DNA of 64,000 nt from Smittia aterrima (Eukaryota > Arthropoda > Insecta > Diptera > Chironomidae), in assembly GCA_033063855.1 (NCBI GenBank), contig CP093830.1:3782854-3846853 (forward strand), in the 5' to 3' direction. The translations under genes and the position numbers were made by a program. The notes under the pieces are model-generated. The model saw only the letters and a program-made list of their open reading frames with translations, did no database searches and had not been told where the DNA came from. Of this stretch, positions 46,168-57,266 are shown piece by piece; position 1 is the first letter of the stretch; the number at the start of each line of letters is the position of its first letter.

Positions 46168-48895
46168 TTAGATTTCGGTTTGAAGTTTACGGTATTGCTG
46201 AATTTGAGTTTTTTGGTCTTGACAACATTTGCTGCAATATCCAGACCCGGGACTTCCAAAGAAGCTACAATTTAACGTGCGACATTTCGTTGGATTCGCA
46301 ACATCGTATGACTTTCTTATCGGACCATCAACATGATCGCCCACAACTGAAGTTGATTTGACATAAAGCGGAGGAGTAATGAATCCATTTGAGTTGCTAT
46401 CAATCTTGACACTTGTTGTTGAGCTTAAACTGTCGAAGTTAATTAAATCATCGCGACCTTCAACTCTGATTGGAATTATTGTCGTTTTGACCGCAGATGG
46501 AGATATCGGAATTCCGATCTGGTTATGTGGTATTGGTTTCGTGTCATTGAAGAAGGTCGATTTGCTCAAGTAAAGTGTCTGATCAAGTTCGTTTAACTTT
46601 TTAACGCTTGGGAGTCGCTTAACTGAATTATGACTGTTAAGATCCGATTGCGTGTAAAACTTTGAATTGCCAGTTCCATATCTCGGCGGTTGATGAGAAT
46701 ACTCAAAATCGACTTGCGTTGATTCTCGTTGCTTCTGTTTCTCATAGCACACAGAACACATCCAACTATTCTTTTCCGTTCCAAAATTATCGCAATCGGA
46801 GTTAATGCAATGAACAATTCGACCAGGATCGGTAGCAACGACATCTTTATCTTTGAATGTGTTTTTATATCGCTCATAAGCACAGTCGAGATAGTTTCTA
46901 ATCATTTCTTCTTGATAGTCATGTCGTTTTGCTCGAAGTTGAGCACAGAGATATCGATATTTTCCATTCACATATCCTCCCCCCAATGTTGGAGTTGTTG
47001 GTGTGGGAAATTTTGGATTCGAGCTCTTTCCAAACTTTGTTATTGATCCAATGTTCTTCTTGATTTTCTTACTCATACTTTTCCCGATACTTCCAAATTG
47101 TTTCGCCACACTTTGAAGTTTATTGGTTTTTTGTGACTTACTCGAACCCTCGGAGTCACCATTCAAGTTATTCTCCTCGTTGTTGAGATTTATTGCAATA
47201 TCCATCATTTTCTTATCGTATTCTTCATCGCTTTGATAGTCCTCGTATATCTCGTCTTCTGGACTAGCTGCAGGGCTAGCATAACTAATCTCCAAATATT
47301 CCTTGAGCAGGGCGATATGTTCGATTTCTGTCAACATCCAATTTCCCTCTCGACCATCATAATCAGGCCAATTAAAGTTCTCTCCGGGATCGATGCAGAA
47401 TTGAATCGGAAGAAGAATATTCTCGTAGTCGATGAGCGGGATCAGAGCAGGTGGAAATTCTGTGCCAGAAGCTTCCATCGTAACAAGCGCAGAAAAATGA
47501 GCAGTATCGTATGCGAGCAAGAGTGGAACCTTATGGCAATCTGCTTGCGGGATATCGAGTGGTAAATAAACGCCTCCAAATGTTATAGGTGCTAAAGCAT
47601 CTCCGTTGATGTCACGTAGAACAATGTCAGATAATACAATGATTGGTCGTCTGAGTACATAAGCGAGCGCCAGCACATGAATTTCTTCCAAAGAGTCATA
47701 TGTCGCATTTCCATCGATTGAATCTACACAAGAGAGTGAAGATTGCTTTTCAAGAACCATCGATCGCCTTCTTGCGCCGTTCTTATTATTTCTTGGTTCA
47801 GCAGAAGCCAACGCAACAATCTCGTCCCATTCTTTTGCCCATTCAACTTCACTAAAAACTAGACCAGCTTCCTTGTTGATTCGGGTCTGTTGAAATCTCC
47901 AGCGACGCCACAAAACTTCACGAAGATTTCCTTCCGACAGAATGTTGTGAAGAGCTTTACGTAACGTTAAACGTCGATCGTGAAATCCCCACATTGCGAG
48001 TGATGCAGCATGCAAAAGACAATTTCCATCACCCGACGTCGAAAGAGGCCAAACCTTACGACAAACGCCAACATCAACCCACCAGTTGAGTCTCTGACTA
48101 TTTTCCAAACTATTCAAGGTTGAGCATTCAATCAAATCTTTTTCTAAAAATTTCCTACAAAAACAATTTCTTGCTAAAACGAGTTTAATAGAAAATGTGA
48201 AATTTAAACATACCGAAAGTTTTCGTCTTCGTGTACTGATAGATCGGGAAGCGTGAACGTGTAGTCGGGCGTATCAACAAAGGGCGAAGCCTGCTCTTGT
48301 TTCGCATGAAAATCCATTGCGAATTCTTTTCTTGCCTTAGTCACCAAACTTACGTTTTCATCATTTGCCCGCGATATTCCACGTCCAAGTTTTTTATCTA
48401 CGAGAGAATCAGCCGATGTTAGATAGATTGTACTTTGAATGATTATATTAAACAGTAAACACTCACAATCTAAATCAATAGAGTCTGTTTTAGTTAAAAG
48501 GGGGCGGTAATTCACTGCCAGTCGCGAGTCTATGTCACTTGAATTACGTATGTCTTGATAATTTAATAATGACGATGGTTTTGCTTGAAGATGAACGTCC
48601 ATCGAGTTGCTTAAGTGGACTGGGAAGACATCGTCAGTTTCATCGCGATTCGTTTTCGTTTTGCTCTTGAAATAGTTTTGAGTTGATGTGTCTGCAACAA
48701 GTCGAGAAAGAGAGAAAGGGGAGACGAAAATGAAAGTGAAGTGAAAAGCAGCGCAATGCAAGTGTGCCTTTTACCGTTGTAGTCTATGAGAGCCTTCTTC
48801 AAATCGTAGTTCCATGCGCTTAAACAACTTATTGCGTCCGCTCGATCACATTTTGAGATTTTCATAAATTCGATAATTAGATCACTTTCATCCAT
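46168..48895 (-). CDS. OTUD7: OTUD7/Cezanne-like A20-family deubiquitinase
   Basis: An 838-residue OTU cysteine protease. Human members prefer K11-linked ubiquitin chains and restrain NF-kB. Exons are 48895-48775, 48691-48467, 48397-48214 and 48154-46168. A UBA-like amino-terminus (CDRADAISCLSAWNYDLKKA) is followed by the OTU domain. The catalytic Cys lies in STSGDGNCLLHAASLAMWGF, the catalytic His in YDTAHFSALVTME, and between them VLRRPIIVLSDIVLRD and GGVYLPLDIPQADCHKVP. The SKKIKKNIGS region resembles the vertebrate KLGSFGK-KLKKN block. Two A20-type zinc fingers close the protein (CINSDCDNF to CSVCYEK, and CRTLNCSFFGSP to CSKCC). Vertebrate OTUD7 usually has one such finger. Confidence 0.92.
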
Positions 48896-50022
48896 GATGT
48901 GCTCACTTCACCTTTCCAGATTCTCTTGTTAATTATCAAGTGAAGTTTAAGTTTTTAGTGCCGATTTGCGAAGCTGAAGTGAGAATGAATACAAACGGTG
49001 GAATTAATTTTCAATCTTGTTAGTGTGCTTTTTGTAATGGAAGAGCAGACACACAATGAATGACATCACTCAAGCAGGAAGTTTTTTTTTAACTCGAAGT
49101 TAAACGAATTTACGATAATCTTTTTATGTTTGCCCCCATCCACGAACTATTAAAATCGATAGCCTACCGATTCTGATGAACACGCAATTACAATCTATTA
49201 TAAAGCTATATCAGAGAAGGTTTGTTGAACTCAAGTCTGCTGTTATGAAATGCGCCATGGCTTTCTTTCTTGTTGTTTACATTGCACATAAAAAAAATAT
49301 TTTTTTGTGGTAACCTTGACATGATTGGCGATGAAATTGCGGAAAAATCTATTTATAGACCTCCAGACGAGTATTTAATCGAGGTAGTTGGACAGACAAT
49401 AATTTTTGCTCAATTAAACTGAGATTCACACAAACAAACAACAACAAGTGGATCTGATGATGCGAGTGAAATATTTTCAGCGATGATTCACAAACATAAA
49501 ACGCAAATGTTCTCGGACGTCAAGAAGTAAGCTCGACTGACACTACAATGGCTCATTAGTAGAGTGCATGATGAATAAAAGTGTCTTAACAGAAGATTAC
49601 ACAAGAACTCCAGAGAAATCGAAAGTTAAACTAAAATTCACTTACTTTCTTTCGCGATTCAAAACTCTTTTCATTCTTTTGTCATTTGCAATGTAACGAT
49701 TCGTGAAGACCTCACGCTTATAAATGAAATAAATTCAACACAGAAATATGCTTCCAAAACATCGAAACGAATAGCTAATTTATTTTTATTTTTTGATGAA
49801 ACGTTTTCCACGAACAAAAATCTGAAGTTAAAAGTTTCGACGCCAGTGGGAGCTTCGATCGTTTGATTTTTGGTTTCTGGAACACGTCGCTTGTTTATTT
49901 AATTTAAAAGGTTTAAAACTCATTTTTAATTCGTAGTTAATTATCCTTTTAGTATCCTAGAGTGTCATTAAAAAGTCGTCAAGATATTCTCGTCAAAAAA
50001 GAGCTCCATCGACTTGCAGAAC
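48896..50022. other. intergenic region between OTUD7-like and Merlin
   Basis: 1.1 kb between divergent start codons. It presumably holds both promoters and the Merlin leader. AT-rich; no further gene recognised. Confidence 0.4.
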
Positions 50023-52077
50023 ATGGTAAATCCAAATAAAAAACAAATGGAATTCTTGTGCAACAAAAACTCTTTTGCAGATTGCTGCGTTTCGGAAGAA
50101 AAAGATCAAATCGTTTCCATTGCGAGTGTGTAGTTTGGATTCGTCACTTGAATTCAATCTCGATTACAATGCTACAGGTGAGTTTACAAAATATTATTTG
50201 CTAAATTTCTAAGAAAAAAAAAACAATTTGCGATTTGAAGGTGGCGAATTGTTTGAGCAAGTTTGTCGAGCGTTTGGCTTAAGGGAAGAATGGTACTTCG
50301 GATTGCAGTACGAGGACATGAAAGGCAACATTTGTTGGCTAAAGAAGGAGAAAAAGGTCATCGATCAAAACATAAACAAAGGAGAATGCATGTTAATGTT
50401 CATTGCAAAATTCTTTCCGGAGAATGTTCAAGACGAACTGATTCAAGAGGTGACTCAACACCTTTTTTTTCTTCAAATCAAACAAGCAATTCTTTCAATG
50501 GAATATTACACGCCACCGGAAGCTTCAGTGTTGTTAGCTTCTTATTACGTTCAAGCCAAATACGGAGATTACGATGACTCAATGACAGGAATGCTCTCAT
50601 CCGAAGATCTCCTTCCACAACGAGTCATTGACCAGTATTCTATGACTCCACAAATGTGGTTCGAGCGTATCAAAACCTGGTATGCAGATCACAAAGGCAT
50701 GAGTCGCGACGAATCAGAAATGGAATATTTAAAAATTGCACAGGATCTTGACATGTTTGGAGTAAATTATTTTCCTATTGCCAATAAGAAACATTCGGAT
50801 TTGTGGCTTGGAATCACATCCTTGGGTTTAAACATCTACGAAAAGGAAAACAAGCTGCAACCACGAACAGTTTTTCAATGGAGTGAAATCAAAAATATTT
50901 CATTCGACGACAAGAAATTTACTATCAAACCCATCGATAAAAACAGTGAGTTGCATTTTTCAAGTCTTCTTCTTTAATTAACATTCTTCTTTATCTTCAG
51001 CACCAAACTTTGTATTCTTTTCAACAAATCTTAGAATGAACAAGTTGATTCTCGATCTTTGTATTGGAAATCATGAACTTTTTATGCGACGACGTAAACC
51101 CGACACGATGGAGATTCAACAGATGAAAGCACAAGCCAAGGAAGAGAAGCAACGTAGACAGATCGAAAGGAATAAATTGTCAAGAGAGAAACAGCTTAGA
51201 GAGCAAGCAGAAAGGGAAAAGTCTATGCTTGAAGCACGTCTTCTTCAGCTTCAAGAGGAAATGAGAAACGCCAATGCTGCATTGGTGAGAATTCAATTAT
51301 AAAATTTTATCGATATGCTAATTCAATTAAAAATTTGTTTTTCAGAAACGCTCAGAAGAAGCTGCAGAGTTACTTGAACAAAAGAATCATTTGGCAGAAG
51401 AAGAAGCAATGCTGCTTAGTCGCAAGGCCATGGAAGTTGAACAGGAAATTTTAAAGCTCAAAAATTATGCTCTCAAAACGGAAGAAGAGAAAATTCATCT
51501 GGAAAGAAAATCAAGGGAAGCTGAATCATTAACAGCTCGCTTAGGTATGCAGTCGAAAGTATTTGAAATATTTATCTAAAAATTGTTTAAATTTTTAGTT
51601 GAAGAATCACAAAAGCGTGCATCAGAAGCTGAGCGCTTGAAAAATGAGCTGATCAACGCCCGAGTCGCGGAGAAAGAAGCTAAAGAAAAACTTCTTACAT
51701 TCTTATCATCACCAATGCCAGTTCCTAACGTACAACTCATGACACCCGAACGCTATCTATCTGTGTCATCGCAGTCCCTCACAGAATCCCACAACGGAAA
51801 TCACATCTATGACGATAATATTGAGATTAACTCATACGACCTAACGGAGAACCATGACATCAGTGAAATATCACTGGAAATTGAAAAGGAACGAACAGAA
51901 TATTTAGCGAAATCGAAACAAGTTCAATCACAGCTCAAAGATCTTCGCTCGGAAATTGAAATGTTGAAGATCAGTGAATCGGAATTTGATCGTATCAATG
52001 CGGAACAACTCAAGCTAGGCGAAAACAAATATTCGACTTTGAAGAAAGCATTGAAACAAAAATTCTTCTTCCTTTGA
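50023..52077 (+). CDS. Mer: Merlin, NF2 tumour-suppressor orthologue (FERM domain)
   Basis: A 588-residue membrane-cytoskeleton scaffold acting upstream of Hippo signalling. Exons are 50023-50025 (the ATG alone), 50081-50177, 50241-50945, 51001-51284, 51346-51544 and 51599-52077. The FERM domain spans about residues 5-300 (KKKIKSFPLRVCSLDSSLEF, REEWYFGLQYEDMKGNICWL, QHLFFLQIKQAILS, PPEASVLLASYYVQAKYGDY, EYLKIAQDLDMFGVNYFPI, LCIGNHELFMRRRKPD). A long helical rod follows (QMKAQAKEEKQRRQIERNK). GENKYSTLKK near the end is Merlin-specific and separates it from moesin. The last residues are KQKFFFL rather than the usual FFEEL-type ending. Confidence 0.93.
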
Positions 52078-52299
52078 GCCTCGGATATCAAGTTATTTCT
52101 AACACGGTGCCTTTTGTGTCCTTTTTAATCGTCATCGAAAGCTAGATAAAAGTTAATATATTAATTTAGCTAAGTGGCTCTTTGGTAATCACATTAGTTA
52201 CATTCAGTGATAATTGAATAGTCTCTTTAAGCTTTGTGCCTTATGTAGACATTAACGCAAATTAATAAAAAACATATTTTCTTACAAAAAAAAAATAAC

Positions 52300-52487
52300 G
52301 AACATTCCAATTTCAACCAGGCGCTTTCGTCTACACTAACTCGATAGTCTCTTTTTCGTCGTGCGTTGTTATTGTTCAATATTTGTCAATATTTGTGTCT
52401 ACAGCAGCACTAGCCTCACTCGAAGTTAGACTCACCAACTGCACAGCACGAAGCAAACAAGAAAGTTTACAATTAACGCACGAAAAG
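52300..52487 (+). other. probable non-coding first exon of the GRAM-domain gene
   Basis: ATG-free sequence ends at a strong donor, AAAAG followed by GTAAGT (52488). The matching acceptor is GTTCCAG ending at 52687. The left boundary is not defined by sequence. Confidence 0.45.
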
Positions 52488-52758
52488 GTAAGTTTCAATG
52501 CTAAATGCAAGATTCGAGTTTTATCAATTACGATCCGATAAGAAAATTCTGATAAACTTGTAAGATATGAGTCAGATGGTTTTTATCGCTATCGTCAGGT
52601 GTCAAATGTTTGTTCAGTCATGTCCAGGTGTTATAGAAAGATCTTTTTATCCGCAATTAAAGAATGTATTTTAAAAATTCGTTCCAGGGATTATCTGCTA
52701 CACCCTTCGTCGATATCAACATCTAGAGCACAGCCAAGAATCAAAATAGGGAAGAACG

Positions 52759-52827
52759 ATGACAAGACGGTCGAGAAGCCTGAGAAAAAAGAGAAGAAAA
52801 TCAAAGAAATGTCGGAATCGAGAGTGA
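52759..52827 (+). promoter_or_regulatory. 23-codon upstream ORF overlapping the GRAM gene start
   Basis: If the 52487/52688 splice is used, the first ATG in the mRNA is 52759. It is out of frame with the main ORF and terminates at 52827, past the main ATG at 52809. Such an overlapping uORF would lower translation of the main protein. If transcription starts downstream of 52487, an in-frame ATG at 52620 would instead be available. Confidence 0.35.
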
Positions 52828-53714
52828 AAAAGTTCCAAAAACTGTTTGGGCAGCAGGTCTCTGCAGATGAGAAGCTCATCAACTATTTCTCTTGTGCGCT
52901 AGTCGCAGACATTTTACTGCAAGGTCATCTATATGTATCTGATAACTTCTTCTCGTTTTACTCCAACGTCTTCGGGTACGTCACGAAGCTGGTCATTCCA
53001 ATCAGCACAGTAACATCAATCACCCGTGAGAAAACCGCCAAATTTTTTCCCAACGCTATCGCTCTTCAATTAACCGAGGCGAGACATGTTTTCGGAAGTT
53101 TTTTATCGAGAGAAACTGCATATCATTTAATGTCCTCGATTCATCGTAAGAATGAGGTGAACAGTGAACTTATTGAAGAAGAGGTTGAAGTCGATGAGGT
53201 TGATGCAGCAGCTCAGGTTGAAGTGTCTTCAATCGAGGACAGTAGTTCAATAAGCGGAAGTGAAGGAGCTAATCAATACAAAATCCCTGATGCCATCGAC
53301 GGAGAACTTATTGAAGAAGAACCAGCACTTGAAATTAAGAGCACCCATGATCATGACATCATCCAATTGTCTCCAGCTCAACGAGAGCCTATTGCCAAAG
53401 TCGGCAGCTACAAAACTGTTAAACTGATGAGCGAATTTAATCTTCTTTTCGCGGGAATCTGCTTGACGATACTTCTCGCGTTCTTCTCTGGTCTTTTATT
53501 ATTAAAAATAAATTCAATCGAGAAGCAACGTAACCCACCAACACTGCATAATTTTGACAGCAGCCAATTCACAATTGAAGACGCTGAAAGCATTTTAAAC
53601 AAAAACGTACTCATCGTCAGGAATGTCAGGCAGCAGCTCGAAAGTTTACAAGAGCTTTTACAAAACTCTTTTGACAAAATACCGTCAACTCTGAGCGATA
53701 AGAGCGAATTCTAA
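52809..53714 (+). CDS. GRAM-domain, single-span membrane protein (GRAMD2-like)
   Basis: 301 residues from the ATG at 52809, or 364 if the in-frame ATG at 52620 is used. I prefer 52809 because a 5' exon appears to splice to 52688 and carries no ATG. The GRAM domain occupies the amino third (FQKLFGQQVSADEKLINYFS; ADILLQGHLYVSDNFFSFYS; TKLVIPISTVTSITREKTAK; FPNAIALQLTEARHVFGSF). An acidic linker follows, then one membrane span (LLFAGICLTILLAFFSGLLLL) and a short helical tail. No VASt/Aster sterol-transfer domain is present, so it is closer to GRAMD2A/2B, which tether ER to plasma membrane by binding phosphoinositides. The ER-plasma-membrane role is inferred from family. Confidence 0.85.
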   Translation: MSESRVKKFQKLFGQQVSADEKLINYFSCALVADILLQGHLYVSDNFFSFYSNVFGYVTKLVIPISTVTSITREKTAKFFPNAIALQLTEARHVFGSFLSRETAYHLMSSIHRKNEVNSELIEEEVEVDEVDAAAQVEVSSIEDSSSISGSEGANQYKIPDAIDGELIEEEPALEIKSTHDHDIIQLSPAQREPIAKVGSYKTVKLMSEFNLLFAGICLTILLAFFSGLLLLKINSIEKQRNPPTLHNFDSSQFTIEDAESILNKNVLIVRNVRQQLESLQELLQNSFDKIPSTLSDKSEF

Positions 53715-53954
53715 AATTAACTTCCTACATACGACTGTAACTGTTGTGTCATTTATTTAGATTTAATTGAGCTTTTCCCGTTCTGTTTATGTTGTGATAT
53801 CATTTCCCCTTCATGTTGTAATCGCTCTCATATTTCGAGAGCTCTGATAATTCAATTGAGTTGTGCAGAAACAAATTTTGTGTCGTTTAGTAGAATTTAT
53901 TTTAAATTTTTATAATTTAGACACATGAGAAAATAAAATGTGGCTGAAGAAACT

Positions 53955-55184
53955 TTATGATGCATCGTCGTCTTCTTCAACTGCTTTTTCATCCAACCAT
54001 TGTTGTACATCTGTTTTAGCTGGCAATCTCAAGCGCCACTCATCGTGAATAAAACTGTAAGGCTTTTCACCTAGCAAAAGCAGCTCTTGACAAATTATCT
54101 TTTCGTCTTTTTTGTATTCTCGACCAGGAGCAGCAAATAATTCCATGCGTAGCAGAGCTGTGATTGCGGGACTTAGATATCGTTTGATTCCGTTAAAAAG
54201 CTGAACTTTGTTTAACTGAGAGTGTGAAATGTTTGTGTCTTCTGAGTCCTTTCGAGACGAAGATGAAGTATCCATTTGACTCTTGCTCAACATTTCTTTG
54301 ATTTCAGCTATTTGTCGTAAAGATTCTTCACAAATCGGTTTCAATTCCTCGTTTACGGAAGCTTTAGTAACTGTGACGGTTGGCTTCGATGTTACGACAG
54401 TTGTTTCAACTGTCTCAAAACTGTCGTCGGTTTCCTGAGGCGTTTCAACAATTTGTGGCTTGATTATCTGTACATTGGTAGATTTTTCTGGTTTGACTAT
54501 CTTTCGGATTGTAAAACTTTCTGGTGAAATCTTCACAACCATTGGCGAGTTTTGTTTTAAAGTTGAAAGCTTTTTCACGACTTGCTGACATGAAACTTCA
54601 CCCCGGAAGTTACCATTTCCGTTCAAGATTTTAACTACTGGTTCCACTTTCATTTTCTTAAAAACAGGTTGTTCGACTACTTCAGATAATTGTTCAACTA
54701 TCGAGTCACTCTGCGAGTATTCTTCCATATTTATATCTTCCGATTGCGCGTACGTTGTGCTTAGTGCTTTTTCCTTGTTTTCTCTTACCCAATCAGTTGG
54801 ATTTTCAAGCAGATCAACTTCAAGCTTTGTCTCTGGTTCGATGTAAATTGTTGGAACTGCAACGGTCTTCGTTAATCTTTCGCGCTTGTAATTCATGAAG
54901 TTGTTTTCTTTGAAATGAAAGTCGCAGATTACTTTATTGCGAATTTTACTGACGGGGAGTTCAAGAAATGGCATGTTGTTACTGTAGATTGCCCATTCGA
55001 TGCATCTCTCTCGATCGCTAAAAGATTTCAAATGAATTGATTATGTTTTGATGTTAATTTAAGAACTCAAGCGAACTCACCGAATTGGGAAATGAAAGAA
55101 ATGAGTTTCGCGGTCAGCATATAAATGTTTTGATGTTCCTGTCGTCAGTCCACAGTTATAGAAAGTGCACTTGCATCCGCCCAT
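53955..55184 (-). CDS. THAP-domain zinc-finger protein
   Basis: A 388-residue probable DNA-binding protein. Exons are 55184-55081 and 55017-53955. The THAP C2CH finger is at residues 1 to about 85: MGGCKCTFYNC supplies the first two cysteines, ICDFHF the third Cys and the His, and AVPTIYIEP the conserved closing motif. The rest is a low-complexity linker (TVETTVVTSKPTVTVTK) and a carboxyl-terminal conserved-looking region (NGIKRYLSPAITALLRMELF; LLLGEKPYSFIHDEWRLRLP). The target genes are unknown and no transposase domain follows. It is divergent from IDH3A with 160 bases between start codons. Confidence 0.88.
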
Positions 55185-55344
55185 TTCCTGAATAATGAAT
55201 ATTTATCGGTTGAAATAAATATTTTTCAGACGCGAAATTTAATTTTTAGTTGGACTCCCTTTCGTAGTTTCCCGAGGGTTTTTCAAGAGTTTTTTCGTTC
55301 GTTCGTCCTGAAAGTTTTTCGGTGGAATTAAAAGAAAATTAAAG
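55185..55344. promoter_or_regulatory. compact bidirectional promoter, THAP gene (-) and IDH3A (+)
   Basis: 160 bases between start codons. It contains a CGTTCGTTCGT tandem (about 55288-55300). No TATA box is convincing. Confidence 0.5.
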
Positions 55345-56802
55345 ATGCAGGCCACACGCTTCTTCAAAAATATCGTAAGCTCAATACTATTCTTAAGGCC
55401 GCTGATTGTTAGAGTGTCAAATATCTTCAGGAAAACCTTGATTCAGTGATTTTTCATATTTTCAAGTTGCAAGCATTGAAAACATAAACTTTTTCGTTAA
55501 TTATCGACTCCTCGCAGATTCTAACAAGAATTTTTGTTAGCAAATGGCGAGTTTAAAGATCTTATGAAGAATTTTCCACTTTTCTCCCGTAAAAAAAGAC
55601 GAAAAGTTATAACATTGGTTGCGCAATCATTCGGCCTTAGGATTTTCCAACTCGTGTTCTCATCTCATTTGTTTAATAATATTTACACTTTAAGGTCACC
55701 GCTTCAAACACAAACGGCTCGTTGAGGACATTCGCTTCAGGAAATAGGAAAGTCACTTTGATTCCTGGAGATGGTATCGGCCCAGAAATCTCAGCTGCTG
55801 TTCAAAAGATCTTCACTGTAGCCAACGTTCCAATTGAATGGGAAACAGTTGATGTGGCTCCAGTTAGAAACCCAGACGGACAATTCGGTATCCCACAAGC
55901 TGCCATCAATTCAATGAACACCAACCAGATTGGTTTGAAAGGACCTTTGATGACTCCAGTTGGCAAAGGACATCGTTCTTTGAATTTGGCTTTGAGAAAA
56001 CAATTCAACTTGTACGCTAACGTTCGTCCATGCCGCAGCTTGGAGGGTTACAAAACTCTTTACGATGACGTTGATGTTGTTACCATTCGTGAAAACACTG
56101 AAGGAGAATACTCTGGAATTGAACACGAAATTGTTGATGGTGTTGTTCAGAGTATCAAACTTATCACCGAACAAGCTTCCAGACGTGTCGCTGAATATGC
56201 CTTCCAATATGCCAAAGACAACCATCGTTCGAAGGTTACAGTTGTTCACAAAGCTAACATCATGTAAGTCAAAGTTTCCTTTAAAATGTGAACTCGAACT
56301 TATTCGTTTTTATTTTTCTTCTAGGCGTATGTCAGACGGTCTCTTCTTGCGTTGCAGTCGTGAAACTGCCGAAAAGTATCCTGAAATCAAATTCGAAGAG
56401 AAATATCTCGACACAGTTTGCTTAAACATGGTTCAAGATCCACGCAAATATGACGTTCTCGTCATGCCTAACTTGTATGGTGACATCTTGTCTGACATGT
56501 GCGCTGGTCTCGTCGGAGGATTGGGATTGACTCCATCAGGAAACGTTGGATCTAACGGAGCCCTCTTCGAATCAGTTCACGGAACTGCTCCAGATATCGC
56601 TGGAAAAGATTTGGCCAACCCAACAGCTCTTCTCCTCTCCGCTGTCATGATGCTGCGATACATGGAACTCAACAAACACGCTGATAAGATTGAGCAAGCA
56701 TGCTTCGCCACGATCAAGGAAGCGAAATACCTTACTGGCGATTTGGGAGGCAAAGCCAAGTGCTCCGAATTCACAAACTCCATTTGTGAGAAGTTGAACT
56801 AA
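55345..56802 (+). CDS. Idh3a: Isocitrate dehydrogenase [NAD] subunit alpha, mitochondrial
   Basis: A 358-residue catalytic subunit of the mitochondrial NAD-dependent IDH3 heteromer. It oxidatively decarboxylates isocitrate to 2-oxoglutarate in the TCA cycle. Exons are 55345-55374, 55695-56263 and 56325-56802. The short first exon (MQATRFFKNI) and the next residues form the mitochondrial leader. Conserved blocks are VTLIPGDGIGPEISAAVQKI, the substrate segment NLYANVRPCRSLEGYKT, the tyrosine region TEGEYSGIEHE, HKANIMRMSDGLFL, the metal-binding MPNLYGDILSDMCAGLVGGL and HGTAPDIAGKDLANPTALL. Intron 3 splits the ATG codon of NIM in the substrate-binding helix. Confidence 0.97.
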
Positions 56803-57266
56803 ACGAACTTGTTGATGTATTTTCGAATTAAGGCTTCCGTTCGCGAGAAAGCGCCGGTACTTATCCTCCCTTTGCTCTTGTATTCTAGCGATGATACCAA
56901 AATTTACTTCTTAGTATTCTGAGCGCTCAAAGATAACGTATTCTCAACGAACTCCTAGTCTAACATCGATTGAAACGAAGAATTTTTAGTTAAAATCTCC
57001 TTTAATTAGTTTGCATCGACCCCACCAACTCTCATCTAACTCTCTCGCATCCAAAATCTCTGCAGCGCTTGATAGAAACTTTTCGTAGACAAAAGAAAAA
57101 AAAACCCAACCGATTTCTTGTTTTAAGTGAATCATTAATTTATTTTAACCCTTACTCGGCGCAATTACAACAGCAATTTAGATAAATGAAAAGTTTGAAA
57201 TTCTGTTCTCGAAGAAAATTTGAAATAAAATCACGAGGAAAAGACAATAAACGAAAGTTCTTAACT
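56803..57266. other. convergent 3' flanks of IDH3A and the unrecognised nuclear gene
   Basis: 464 bases between stop codons of convergent genes; 3' UTR sequence with nothing else recognised. Confidence 0.45.
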
